A stretch of 64,000 nt of DNA from Anaerolineae bacterium (GTDB taxonomy: Bacteria; Chloroflexota; Anaerolineae; Promineifilales; Promineifilaceae), in NCBI GenBank assembly GCA_023384415.1, contig JAHDWJ010000004.1, positions 49,675 to 113,674 on the forward strand, in the 5' to 3' direction. A program made the position numbers and the translations under genes. Below are positions 1 through 9,087 of this stretch, in pieces; within the stretch, counting starts at the first letter, position 1; every line of letters begins with the position of its first letter. Below the pieces are notes generated by a model that saw only the letters and a program-made list of their open reading frames with translations, did no database searches and was not told where the DNA came from.

Positions 1-62
1 CGAGTTTCGAGTTTCGAGTTTCGAGTTTCGAGTTTCGAGTTTCGAGTTTCGAGTTTCGAGTT
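1..62. repeat. Heptamer tandem repeat (CGAGTTT)n
   Basis: Nearly nine perfect copies of the 7-base unit CGAGTTT run from the first base of the window, so the array may extend upstream. It lies about 60 bases before the start of the subtilase gene. A unit of 7 would shift the frame if translated, and no open frame uses it, so it is an intergenic microsatellite. Confidence 0.95.
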
Positions 63-122
63 GGGCGATCCTTTCATTCTTCCTAATTCCTAATTCCTCC
101 TTATTTTCGCGGGAGTGCGGCC

Positions 123-3100
123 ATGAAGAGACGAGCTATCTGGTTGGGATGTTGTCTGCTGGGGCCGTTGTGGCTGCTGCTCTGGATGGGGCAAGCAATG
201 GGGCTGCCTGCGGCCGCGTCCCACAAATTAGATGACTCATTACAAACCACCCTACCCACTCTCTCCCCCGAGACGTCACTCCGTTTCATTGTCTACCTGA
301 CGGAACAGCCAGAGCTGCATGAAGAGCGACTGCCAGAAGATAAAGTTGCCCGGCGGCAGGCGGTGGTAGATCAATTGCAGCAGCACACGGCCGCGCATCA
401 GGCCCCACTTTTGCCCGTTCTCAACGCCTTACAGCAAGAGGGAACTGTCCACCAATTCACCCCCCTCTGGATTATCAATGCCATCGCGGTTGAGGGGAAC
501 GCGGCCGCCATCACCACCCTGACCGCCCATCCAACTGTCGCCCGTGTTACCCTGGATGTTGCCCGGCCTTACCTGACCGAACCGGCCGAAAGTTACAGCA
601 GCACCGTCCCAACAGCTTTAACCTGGGGGCTGCGAACCATCAAAGCAGCCGAAACGTGGCACGGGTTAGGCGTCACTGGCAGTGGCGTCGTCATCGCCAT
701 CATGGATACTGGGGCTGATTGGCAGCACCCGGCCCTGGCGGCCAATTATCGGGGCAGCAGCGGCAGCCATACCGGGCATTGGTTTGATGCCACAAGTGAA
801 GCGGCCGCCGAACCAGTTGATCCTCATGGGCACGGCACCCATGTCGCCGGCACCGCTGTTGGTCAGGGAAACATAGGCGTAGCCCCTGGAGCGTCGTGGA
901 TTGCTGTCCGTATGTTAGACAGCTATGGGTATGGCTACCTCAATGAAATTTATCAGGCGTTTCAATGGTTGATGGCCCCCGGCGGTAATCCCGCCCTGGC
1001 CCCGGATTTGGTCAACGCTTCTTGGGGCAGCAGCGATCCCATTGATACCAGCTTTTATGCGCCCATTCTGGCCTTGCACGCGGCCGGCATTGTGCCTATC
1101 TTTGCCGCCGGTAATACCGGCCCATTTATCAGTTCGGTAAACTCACCAGCCAGTTTGCCTGATGTGTGGGCTGTTGGGGCCAGTGATTGGCGCGATGTGG
1201 TCACCTGGTTCTCCTCACGTGGCCCGTCCCCCCTTACCAACGAAAATAAACCTGATTTGCTCGCGCCTGGGGCCATGACTTTATCTGCTTTGCCAGGGGG
1301 AGCGTATGGGACGATGAGTGGCACTTCGATGGCTACTCCCCATGTGGTAGGCGCGGCCGCGCTGCTCCTTTCTACCAACCCCACCTTGAGCCGCCAGGAA
1401 CTCCGGTCCCTGCTGCAAAACACAGCCGTCCCCATTGCTCCCCCTCACCCCAACCCGGATTCGGGATATGGGCGATTGGATGTGAACGCGGCCGCGGCCA
1501 CCCAAATCAATCATGGCCTTCTCACCGGCTCTCTTGTCCTCCCTTCGGCCACTGCTCCTCTCATTCGCGGGGCAGCTCTCACCCTCACCACCTCATCTGG
1601 AGCGGCCATTCCGCTCTCCCTTGATGCCAACAACCAGTTTCGTCTGGCGGTGCGCCCTGGTGTTTACCAACTGCACCTGTCTGCCCCAGGTTATGAGCCA
1701 CTAATTGTTTCAGGTATTGGTGTCCTGGCCGGGCAAACCCGTATCCGCCACCTGACCCCTACGGCTCAACCGTACAGCCAACTGCGGGGCTTTGTATGGG
1801 ACAGCCAGGGAAACCCTATTGTCGGGGCAATGGTAGCGGCAGCGGGCACGGTTTGGCAGGCGGAAACGAACGCAGATGGGTGGTATACCCTGTCGCTGCC
1901 CATCGGGGTTCACCAACTGCGGGCGGCCGCCAACGGGCATCAGGTTAAAACCTTTTATTTTTATGCGGGCAATTCTGGAGGGCATTATCTTCCCTTTACC
2001 CTGGCCTCTCGCCCCGCCGTTTTGCTGGTTAATGATGGCTATTGGCATTATCGAGATTATGCCGCCTATTATGAACAGGCATTGTATGATGCCGGTTATG
2101 GCTTTGACAGTTTCTCCATTTACAGCCCTTACAATGAAGCCCCGACAGCCGGGCAGCTGCTCCCCTACCAGATTGTAGTTTGGGCTTCCCCTGGCTATTC
2201 CCCAGGCACTGTGGATGGACATCATGCCCTGATGGATTACCTGGATGAAGGGGGGAAGCTGCTGGTGTTTGGTCCTAATGTGGCTTTGTATGACAGTCAC
2301 GGCAGCTCGCCACAGGGATGGTGGTACAACTATTTACGCGGCCGTTGGCTGGGCCGTCAATCGGCACCGTTTAATCTCACTGGGGCTGCAGGAACCCCGT
2401 TTGCTGGCCTCTCTTTTATCCTCAATGGGCCGGGTAGTGCCGCCAATCAGATACAGACGGATCAGGTAGCCCCGCAGCTGGATTCCTGGACGCGGCCGCT
2501 GCTTCACTATGGGGATGGCCGGGCGGCCGCGTTACAGGCCGGGGCGTGTGAGCCGTACCAGATTGTCTATTTAGGCTTTGGGTTGGAAGGGGTAAGTCCG
2601 GCGGGGGTGCGGCCGCAGCTCATCCAGCGCACCGTTGATTGGCTCATGGCTCCCCCCCTGACCGAAGGGGTTTTCATCACCCCAACAGCCAGCGAAACCC
2701 TGGCCGTACCTGGAGAAACCCTCTCCTATACCTTTGCCGTCCATAACGCCAGCGAAACGATGACCGACACCTTCACCCTGGCCCTCAGCGGGGGCACCTG
2801 GAGCAGCACTCTGATCACCTCTACCCTCACCTTGGGGCCGTGCCAGATAGGGCCAACCGTTGTTCAGGTCACTGTGCCAACCGGTTTACCCGCCAACAGC
2901 TATCACAGCCTCACCCTCACTGCCACCTCAGCCAATAACCCTGGGGTAAGCCAACAAGCCACGTTACAACACAAAACTCCCGGCCATATTTTGTTCGTAG
3001 ATGATGATCGCTTCTTTGATCTGGAAGATCGCCTGCTAGATGCCCTGACCGCTAACGGGCTGACTTATGATGTGTGGGAAACGGGCTGGCGCAATACCGG

Positions 3101-4376
3101 CGGCCAGAGTCCCCCGGCTGCTTTGCTCCCCTTTTATGATCTCATCATCTGGTATAACGGGTACGATTGGTACGCTCCCATTCTTCCCCATGAGCTGGCA
3201 GCTCTGGAGCAATATCTGGCCCAGGGAGGGCGGCTGCTGCTGACCAGCCAGGATTTTCTCTATTATCACCATCGGAACCCGTTTAGTTACCATTACCTGG
3301 GGGTACAGAGCTATTTTGAAGGAGCAGAGCCGACGCTGGCAATTGCTGAAGGGAGCTTGCGCCAGGCGGGGTTAACCCAACCGCTCCCCCTGGAGATGGC
3401 CCCGTACCAAAATTTTGCCGATGGGCTGGTGCCGGCCGCTGGCGTGCCTCTTGTCTGGCATGATCATGGGCTGCCGGGGGGATTGACTAACCAGGGCGCG
3501 GCCGCGAACGGAGAACAGTGGCGATCTATCTTTCTGGCCTTCCCCCTGGAGATGCTCCCCAGCGAAACCCTGGTTGCCGCGGCCAATGGGATGGTGGGCT
3601 GGCTCTCTGACCTGGGCGACTCTACCTGGACGGTGGATGAAAATCACGCCCCGCTGGGGGGGAGCAGTAGGGTGTTTACCCTGACGTTACGCAACCAGGG
3701 GACAATGAGCCATGAGGTGACTGTCATCAACCAACTGCCCAAGCTGTTGACAGTAGATAGTGGTTCCATCAGTGGGGGGGGCAGTTATGACCCAATAACG
3801 CGCCAAATTAGCTGGCAAGGGACGCTCCTGCCCGGTGGAGAATGGGAGATACGGTATGTCGCGGCCACAGACCCGGCAGCTCCCCCCGGCAGTCGCCTTG
3901 ATAATAACGTCGCCATTTACATCCCCCGCCATAACTTCACCTGGCGGCAGAACACAACCCTCTGGGTGGGTGTGCCGGATCTGCGTTCCAGCTATATTGC
4001 TGTTTCTCCCGTCCAACCTACGCAAGATCACCCTGTCACCTATACCTTGACCCTGCACAACCAGGGCAACATCGCGGCCCCGGTGGTCACAGCCACTTTC
4101 TTTCTCCCGCTGCCCCTTAACCCGATCACTGATACCCTGCTAACCAGCAGCGGCCTGGTGACGTTGACCCAGGGGCAGGTGCAGTGGTGGGGTGAACTGG
4201 CTCCTGGCGACACTATCACGGTGTCGCTTCAGTTGACGGGGACGATGGATTTGCAGATGCAGCAGCTGTTCGCGGCCGCGCTCATCAGCGACAGTCTGAC
4301 CGATCCACTCCTCATCACCCATCAAACCGCTTTTTTGGCCCCATATCGGTTCTATTTGCCCACACTCAGGCGATAG
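123..4376 (+). CDS. Secreted subtilisin-family serine protease (S8) with C-terminal CARDB/DUF11-like repeats
   Basis: Large exported protease of 1417 residues. An N-terminal hydrophobic signal (about 5-30) is followed by an inhibitor-I9-like propeptide (about 50-145). The peptidase_S8 domain has its catalytic triad in canonical motifs: Asp195 (IMDTGAD), His237 (GHGTHVAG) and Ser402 (GTSMATPH). After it come carboxypeptidase-regulatory-like beta domains (about 455-620), two segments beginning VLLVNDG and ILFVDDD that resemble ThuA or amidotransferase-like folds, and two CARDB/DUF11-type repeats near the C-terminus. The protein ends RFYLPTLRR, like the unexplained YLPxxxR/K tails of many secreted Chloroflexota proteins. 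The ATG has GGGAG 9 bases upstream. The gene carries eleven GCGGCCGC octamers. It likely degrades extracellular protein; its substrate is unknown. Confidence 0.93.
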   Translation: MKRRAIWLGCCLLGPLWLLLWMGQAMGLPAAASHKLDDSLQTTLPTLSPETSLRFIVYLTEQPELHEERLPEDKVARRQAVVDQLQQHTAAHQAPLLPVLNALQQEGTVHQFTPLWIINAIAVEGNAAAITTLTAHPTVARVTLDVARPYLTEPAESYSSTVPTALTWGLRTIKAAETWHGLGVTGSGVVIAIMDTGADWQHPALAANYRGSSGSHTGHWFDATSEAAAEPVDPHGHGTHVAGTAVGQGNIGVAPGASWIAVRMLDSYGYGYLNEIYQAFQWLMAPGGNPALAPDLVNASWGSSDPIDTSFYAPILALHAAGIVPIFAAGNTGPFISSVNSPASLPDVWAVGASDWRDVVTWFSSRGPSPLTNENKPDLLAPGAMTLSALPGGAYGTMSGTSMATPHVVGAAALLLSTNPTLSRQELRSLLQNTAVPIAPPHPNPDSGYGRLDVNAAAATQINHGLLTGSLVLPSATAPLIRGAALTLTTSSGAAIPLSLDANNQFRLAVRPGVYQLHLSAPGYEPLIVSGIGVLAGQTRIRHLTPTAQPYSQLRGFVWDSQGNPIVGAMVAAAGTVWQAETNADGWYTLSLPIGVHQLRAAANGHQVKTFYFYAGNSGGHYLPFTLASRPAVLLVNDGYWHYRDYAAYYEQALYDAGYGFDSFSIYSPYNEAPTAGQLLPYQIVVWASPGYSPGTVDGHHALMDYLDEGGKLLVFGPNVALYDSHGSSPQGWWYNYLRGRWLGRQSAPFNLTGAAGTPFAGLSFILNGPGSAANQIQTDQVAPQLDSWTRPLLHYGDGRAAALQAGACEPYQIVYLGFGLEGVSPAGVRPQLIQRTVDWLMAPPLTEGVFITPTASETLAVPGETLSYTFAVHNASETMTDTFTLALSGGTWSSTLITSTLTLGPCQIGPTVVQVTVPTGLPANSYHSLTLTATSANNPGVSQQATLQHKTPGHILFVDDDRFFDLEDRLLDALTANGLTYDVWETGWRNTGGQSPPAALLPFYDLIIWYNGYDWYAPILPHELAALEQYLAQGGRLLLTSQDFLYYHHRNPFSYHYLGVQSYFEGAEPTLAIAEGSLRQAGLTQPLPLEMAPYQNFADGLVPAAGVPLVWHDHGLPGGLTNQGAAANGEQWRSIFLAFPLEMLPSETLVAAANGMVGWLSDLGDSTWTVDENHAPLGGSSRVFTLTLRNQGTMSHEVTVINQLPKLLTVDSGSISGGGSYDPITRQISWQGTLLPGGEWEIRYVAATDPAAPPGSRLDNNVAIYIPRHNFTWRQNTTLWVGVPDLRSSYIAVSPVQPTQDHPVTYTLTLHNQGNIAAPVVTATFFLPLPLNPITDTLLTSSGLVTLTQGQVQWWGELAPGDTITVSLQLTGTMDLQMQQLFAAALISDSLTDPLLITHQTAFLAPYRFYLPTLRR

Positions 4377-4472
4377 ACCACACGGCTGCCCCACGAATCA
4401 ACTTCTTATACAGTGAGTAAAAAGATCAGCCACAAATTTATTTTTCCAACTGGACTCCGGCAGTCCCTTTGT

Positions 4473-4922
4473 CTAATCTGTTGCCGCTACGCCACGCCGT
4501 GTCACCCATTTGCGGTACAGAAATAGAAAGTGTAACCCTGGTTTAGCAAACAAAAGCCGGGTCAGCAAACCGCGCCATCCAGGGGGATGTTCATATTGGA
4601 TTAATTCGTAGATGCGGGTCACATTTTCCCGTTCGGCGACAAAGCGGTGGTTGTGCTGCCAGCTTTTTAATGGGCCAATCCGCTGGGTGTCAGTAAAGCC
4701 GTTGGCGGTGACGTTGCTGTGAATCGCTTCCCAATAAACCGGCACCGGCCCAAACCACATCGTGAATTTTGCCACCATCCCCTCTTCCATCGCCCCAAAC
4801 TCGTGTATCTGCACAAAAAGCGGGGGCGGGGACAACTTTTTAAGGATACTGGTCTCTCCATGAAAAGCGGCTACTGCTTCAATCGGCGCATTGACAGTGA
4901 AGCTGGTCTCGAAGGTGGGCAT
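4473..4922 (-). CDS. SRPBCC-family (START-like) protein
   Basis: About 149 residues. The N-terminal strand FETSFTVNAPIEAVAAFH and the closing amphipathic helix fit the SRPBCC/polyketide-cyclase-like hydrophobic-pocket fold, which usually binds small lipophilic ligands. No catalytic residue can be assigned. A TTG start 39 bases upstream is possible, but the ATG gives the normal family beginning. It is the last gene of a minus-strand run: argS, alpha/beta hydrolase, VOC protein, this gene. It contains no GCGGCCGC octamer. The ligand is unknown. Confidence 0.75.
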   Translation of the reverse strand: MPTFETSFTVNAPIEAVAAFHGETSILKKLSPPPLFVQIHEFGAMEEGMVAKFTMWFGPVPVYWEAIHSNVTANGFTDTQRIGPLKSWQHNHRFVAERENVTRIYELIQYEHPPGWRGLLTRLLFAKPGLHFLFLYRKWVTRRGVAATD

Positions 4923-4964
4923 AGTCGAGTAGGTAAGTAGGCGACAAGGCAAATCTCTCAATCT

Positions 4965-5354
4965 CTATAAAGTACAAATAAACTCCACCTCATTGCCATC
5001 GGGGTCGTCTACATACATGGTACGGCTGGCGAGGACGGGGTGTTGGCCGCCACGGGGGGTATAGCCGGCCGCCACCAGTTCGGCCTGAAAGGTATCAAAC
5101 GTGTAGTCTGGTAGTTCCAGGGCCAGGTGGTGAAGCTGGTAGCCAGAAGGTCTGGCCTGAATATCGGCTGGTTTGGGAACCAGGACGATCATTTGGGGAA
5201 TCCCAGCATGACCCTCGCCTACTTTGAGGAACACGTTGGGCAGGTGAGGCGGGGAGATGACTTCTAGCCCAAGTAAATCCCGATAAAAGGCCAATGATTT
5301 GGCCTGGTCTTGTGTCCAGAGGACGATTTCGCTGATGCCGATGATATGTTTCAT
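4965..5354 (-). CDS. VOC-family (glyoxalase/dioxygenase-like) protein
   Basis: 129-residue single vicinal-oxygen-chelate module made of two beta-alpha-beta-beta-beta halves. The first half carries IVLWTQDQAKSLAFYRDLLG; the second ends DDPDGNEVEFICTL, the usual place of the metal-ligand Glu. A His pair (HHLAL) sits at the start of the second half. The first strand has Glu where many members have His, so the metal site may differ. It could be a lyase, a dioxygenase-like enzyme or a resistance-type binder; the sequence does not decide. It lies 12 bases after the hydrolase gene and is probably co-transcribed with it. Confidence 0.82.
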   Translation of the reverse strand: MKHIIGISEIVLWTQDQAKSLAFYRDLLGLEVISPPHLPNVFLKVGEGHAGIPQMIVLVPKPADIQARPSGYQLHHLALELPDYTFDTFQAELVAAGYTPRGGQHPVLASRTMYVDDPDGNEVEFICTL

Positions 5355-5366
5355 GGAAGCCCTTAT

Positions 5367-6254
5367 TTAATGGTTAATTGGTGAATTGTTGAATTGGTGA
5401 ATGGTCAATGGGGAGAATGCTTCTCTTACTTCTCCTCCTAAAAACGTCCGCACAATATTCTCTACCTGGGCTAACTGTTCAATCTGGGGGACGTGGCCGC
5501 ACTCGTCCAGGAGGTGCGCTTCGGCGTGGGGCAAGGCGTTGAGTAAGCGGGTGGCTCCAGCCGGGCGGAGAATACTGTCTTGTCGGCCCCAAATGATGCA
5601 GGTGCGGGTGGTCAGGTTTTGCAGGCGGGGAGAGAGGTCCTGGGCCGCGGCCGCGAGCAGCACATCTGGGGTAGCACGAGCATGTTGATAATCCTGCTTT
5701 CGCCGCTCCCACACTGCATCTGGGTGACGGCTGGCATCATAAAATTGAACCCGCACCTGCCGCTCCAGCCATACCTTTGAGGTGACAACTTTGTTGCCCA
5801 ACTTTACCGCATTCAGGGCTGTTTTGTACCGGCTCCATCGCTGTACCCATTCGGGGTATTTGCCCATGGCTAGTACAGCGGGGGCTAACAAGATGAGCCG
5901 GTTGACATGGTGGGGATAAGCCAGGGTGAAAGCTGTCGCCACCAGTCCGCCAAAAGAGTGCCCCAGCAGATGAACTTCCGACAGACGCAGTTCATCCAAA
6001 AACGAAGCCAGCCATTCCACCAGATGGGGGATGGTGTATGGGTCTGTGCTGGCGGAATGGCCAAAACCCGGTATGTCGGGGGCGATGAGGTGGTATTCTC
6101 CGGCCAATTGGTGCATTAACTCTCGGAAGCTGTCCCCAGAGGTAGACATGCCATGGAGCAGCAGCAGATGCGGCCGCGTCCTATCCCCCGCCTCATAATA
6201 AGCGGTGTCAATGTCGAGGGAATTAAGATAGTGGAAAGGGTGGGGGGGACTCAT
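5367..6254 (-). CDS. Alpha/beta-fold hydrolase
   Basis: About 295 residues with a classic alpha/beta hydrolase core. The oxyanion region is LLLHGMSTSG, the nucleophile elbow is GHSFGG (Ser), and the catalytic His is in DECGHVPQIEQ. A mobile cap lies between them. The preferred ATG at 6254 overlaps the argS stop in the sequence TGATG, with GAGAGG five bases upstream, so translation is coupled to argS; a GTG one codon earlier is also possible. The last dozen residues are encoded by a low-complexity intergenic-type word array, which suggests the C-terminus was extended by repeat sequence. The substrate is unknown. Confidence 0.88.
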   Translation of the reverse strand: MSPPHPFHYLNSLDIDTAYYEAGDRTRPHLLLLHGMSTSGDSFRELMHQLAGEYHLIAPDIPGFGHSASTDPYTIPHLVEWLASFLDELRLSEVHLLGHSFGGLVATAFTLAYPHHVNRLILLAPAVLAMGKYPEWVQRWSRYKTALNAVKLGNKVVTSKVWLERQVRVQFYDASRHPDAVWERRKQDYQHARATPDVLLAAAAQDLSPRLQNLTTRTCIIWGRQDSILRPAGATRLLNALPHAEAHLLDECGHVPQIEQLAQVENIVRTFLGGEVREAFSPLTIHQFNNSPINH

Positions 6255-8023
6255 CACATCCTCTCAGGAATGGTAATATTCAGCAGGGTCATCACCTGCT
6301 CCAACATGCGCCGGGTCAAATCAGTCAGGGCTAACCAGCCAGTTTGACGGGCGGGATCAGGTTCGCGCAGGATGTGGCATTCCCGATAGAACCGGTTGAA
6401 GGCGGTAGCAACCAGATAAGCATATTCGCATAAATGGTTGGGGGCGCGTTCGTGGTACGCCTGCCAAAACATATCCGGCCATTCCCCCAGTTTGAGCAGC
6501 AGTTCCCGCTCCACATCGGTCGTGGGGGTGACGATGGGGCCAGGGGTGAGATTGGCTGCGGCCGCTTTACGCAAAATAGATTTGGCCCGTACCGTTGAGT
6601 AGAGGAGATACGGCCCCGTTTTGCCCTCAAACGCGCTAAACCGCTCCATATCCAGGATGTAATCAGAGCTGCGATGGTTCATCAAATCGGCAAATTTAAT
6701 CGTCGCCATCCCCACATATCGGGCAATAGTGGCCCGCTCTTCAGGAGTGTATGGCGCTTCTTCATTGTCAATTTCGGCTACCCGTTCGGCTGCCTTCTCC
6801 AGGGCCATCTGCAAAATTTCACCCAGAGTTACATTTTCCCCAGAGCGGGATTTGAATGGGCGGCCATCTGGCCCATTGATGGTGCCAAACCCGGCATGTT
6901 CTAGCTCTACATGGGGAGCAATGCCTGATTTATGGGCTGCCCGGAATACCTGTTTGAAGTGCATCGCCTGGCGTATGTCTACCACATAGATGATAAATTC
7001 GCTGTTGAACTTTTCGACCCGCATGGCGATTGTCGCCAGGTCGGTAGTGCCGTAAAGGACGGCCCCATCCCGCTTGACCAGAATGAGCGGGGGCATCTCT
7101 TTCTTATCGCTGGGATCGGTGACATCCATAACCAACGCCCCCTGGCTTTCATAAGCGAAACCGTCCCGTTTAAGCTGTTCAATCATTGGTAACAGATACG
7201 GTTCAGCGTCACTTTCCCCCAGCCAATAATCAAATTCAGTCTCTAGCAGGGCCAGGTGCCGCTTGATGTCCCTAATGGAGACGTTGACAAAATGTTGCCA
7301 CAAGGCACGGTAGCCGGGGTGGTTGTGCTGTAGATCGTAAGTGGCTTGCCGGGCCGCGGCCGCGAACGCTTCATCCTCTTTCGCCCGTGCCGAAGCCTGG
7401 GGGTATAGGGTGAGCAAATCATCCATCGTCACTGGGGAGTCATCTGGGTAGGGGCTGGTGTGGCCAGGGTCGAAATAGGGTAGATCAGGCTGACGCAGCC
7501 GGATTTCTTCGATCAACTGCCCCATTTGCAACCCCCAATCTCCCAGATGCACATCACCGAGGACATGATCGCCGGCATGAACGAAGGTTCGCCGAATTGC
7601 CTCGCCAATGATGGTAGGGCGCAGGTGACCGGCGTGGAGGACTTTGGCTACGTTATAACCGCCATAATCCACCAAAACGTTACGCGGCCGCGCTACCTTT
7701 TTCAGCCCCAGCCGTATATCATCATGGACGTGTTGGGTTTGTTGGCGCAAAAATTGATCTGTCAGACGGATGTTGATAAAGCCAGGGCCAGCAATGGAGA
7801 GATCGGCGAAAATCTCCTTTTGCGGTAGAGTGTCCAGGATAGCCTGAGCCAGCTCACGGGGGTTACGTTTAAGGGATTTAGCGGCCGCTAATGCCCCGTT
7901 GGCTTGAAATTGTCCCAGGTCGGGCCGGTTTGAGGGAATAACCTGCCCATACGAGGGATCAGCCCCCAGTTCAGTCAGAGTTTGTTGAAACAGTTGGGTG
8001 AGATATTGGGTAAGTGAGGCCAT
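6254..8023 (-). CDS. argS: Arginyl-tRNA synthetase
   Basis: 589 residues, normal length for the class Ia enzyme that charges tRNA-Arg. The N-terminal additional domain (about 1-100) is followed by the catalytic Rossmann domain with the HIGH-equivalent HAGHLRP. The region FKSRSGENVTLGEI stands where the degenerate KMSKS loop of ArgRS lies. The C-terminal half is the helical anticodon-binding (DALR) domain, with MNHRSSDYILD and the ending MLEQVMTLLNITIPERM. It heads a four-gene minus-strand run. A tRNA-Arg(CCT) lies far away at 57 kb. Confidence 0.96.
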   Translation of the reverse strand: MASLTQYLTQLFQQTLTELGADPSYGQVIPSNRPDLGQFQANGALAAAKSLKRNPRELAQAILDTLPQKEIFADLSIAGPGFINIRLTDQFLRQQTQHVHDDIRLGLKKVARPRNVLVDYGGYNVAKVLHAGHLRPTIIGEAIRRTFVHAGDHVLGDVHLGDWGLQMGQLIEEIRLRQPDLPYFDPGHTSPYPDDSPVTMDDLLTLYPQASARAKEDEAFAAAARQATYDLQHNHPGYRALWQHFVNVSIRDIKRHLALLETEFDYWLGESDAEPYLLPMIEQLKRDGFAYESQGALVMDVTDPSDKKEMPPLILVKRDGAVLYGTTDLATIAMRVEKFNSEFIIYVVDIRQAMHFKQVFRAAHKSGIAPHVELEHAGFGTINGPDGRPFKSRSGENVTLGEILQMALEKAAERVAEIDNEEAPYTPEERATIARYVGMATIKFADLMNHRSSDYILDMERFSAFEGKTGPYLLYSTVRAKSILRKAAAANLTPGPIVTPTTDVERELLLKLGEWPDMFWQAYHERAPNHLCEYAYLVATAFNRFYRECHILREPDPARQTGWLALTDLTRRMLEQVMTLLNITIPERM

Positions 8024-8160
8024 TTTTTACCTGGTAGCGCCATGAATGCGGATGAGCAGGATTGACGGATTTGCTGGTTCCAGATGATAAGTGCATGAAC
8101 GCGGATGAGTAGATTGACGGATTTGCTGGTTCCAGAAAAATCCACCAATCCCGCAAATCC
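8024..8160. repeat. Short direct duplication upstream of argS
   Basis: Two copies, about 37 bases each, of a unit beginning GCGGATGAG and ending TTTGCTGGTTCCAGA lie at about 8047-8084 and 8101-8137. A related inverted piece (AATCCCGCAAATCCGTG) follows. Such ATCCGTG/CGCGGATGA words are common dispersed intergenic sequence in environmental genomes. No coding potential is seen. Confidence 0.8.
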
Positions 8161-8307
8161 GTGTTCCCCTAACCAATTGTACCTGGGTTCAGGATAGGGT
8201 AAAACCCAGTTGCTTCATTTGCCCAAACACCCGACAATTGTTCCTTATTCCTCACTGGGTTACTACTCTTAAATCGTCAATCATAAGTCACCTTATAGGC
8301 GGTCATA

Positions 8308-9087
8308 ATGAATAACTTCGCTGTCGAAACCATTAATTTGACCCGCCGCTTTGATAAGAAAGTGGCGGTGGATCATCTCAATTTGCAGGTGGCTGAGGGA
8401 GAGTTTTATGGCTTCCTGGGGCCAAATGGGGCGGGTAAATCTACCACTATCAAGATGGTAGTGGGGCTGCTCCGGCCTACATCGGGCACGGCTAAAATCC
8501 GAGGGGTGGATATGTGGCAATCCCCTCTGGAAGCTAAACAATCTATTGGGGTGCTGCCCGAAGGGTTAAATCTGTATGATCGGCTGACGGCGCGGGAATT
8601 TGTCCGTTTTGTGGGGACGATGTATGGGTTGGAGCGGGGAACGGTGCAGAACCGCACCGAGGAGCTGCTGGAATTGATGGATTTGCAGGGAGATGCGGAT
8701 AAGTTGATTGTGGATTATTCCCATGGGATGCGTAAAAAGACGGCTCTCGCGGCCGCGCTTATTCATGGCCCCCGTGTTATCTTCCTCGATGAACCGTTTG
8801 AGGGGGTAGATGCCATTTCTGGGCGGGCTATCCGTCAGGTGCTACAACATCTGGTAGATCAGGGGACTACCATCTTCTTCTCTTCCCACATTTTAGAAGT
8901 AGTGGAGCGGCTGTGTACCCGGGTGGGGGTGATTGCTGATGGGCGGATGGTGGCTGAGGGGACCATTCCTGAATTACGGCAGCGTGCGGCTGCTGGTGAT
9001 ACCGCTACCCTGGAAGATTTATTCCTCAAAGCCGTTGGGGCCAGTGAAGAAGGGGCCGAGGAGCGGAAACTATCATGGCTGGCTTAG
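8308..9087 (+). CDS. ABC transporter ATP-binding protein (ABC-2 type exporter)
   Basis: 259-residue ATPase of the CcmA/NatA-like exporter class. Walker A is GPNGAGKST and Walker B is VIFLDEPF. The H-loop is SSHILE. The signature is a variant YSHGMRKK in place of LSGGQ; this form recurs in ABC-2 exporters. It overlaps the following membrane gene by 13 bases, so the two form one transporter. The substrate is unknown. The gene starts a two-gene plus-strand operon after a 284-base spacer. Confidence 0.93.
   Translation: MNNFAVETINLTRRFDKKVAVDHLNLQVAEGEFYGFLGPNGAGKSTTIKMVVGLLRPTSGTAKIRGVDMWQSPLEAKQSIGVLPEGLNLYDRLTAREFVRFVGTMYGLERGTVQNRTEELLELMDLQGDADKLIVDYSHGMRKKTALAAALIHGPRVIFLDEPFEGVDAISGRAIRQVLQHLVDQGTTIFFSSHILEVVERLCTRVGVIADGRMVAEGTIPELRQRAAAGDTATLEDLFLKAVGASEEGAEERKLSWLA

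Noticed and set aside
1..62. Possible CRISPR array or attachment site
   Set aside because: The units are seven bases with no spacers, so it is a plain microsatellite; no cas gene is near.
1055..2300. Long minus-strand open frames inside the subtilase gene
   Set aside because: They are in the shadow of a gene with an intact catalytic triad and have no ribosome site or recognisable domain.
8040..8140. Two-unit direct repeat as CRISPR or integration site
   Set aside because: Only two units with a 16-base gap and no integrase or cas gene; common intergenic words.
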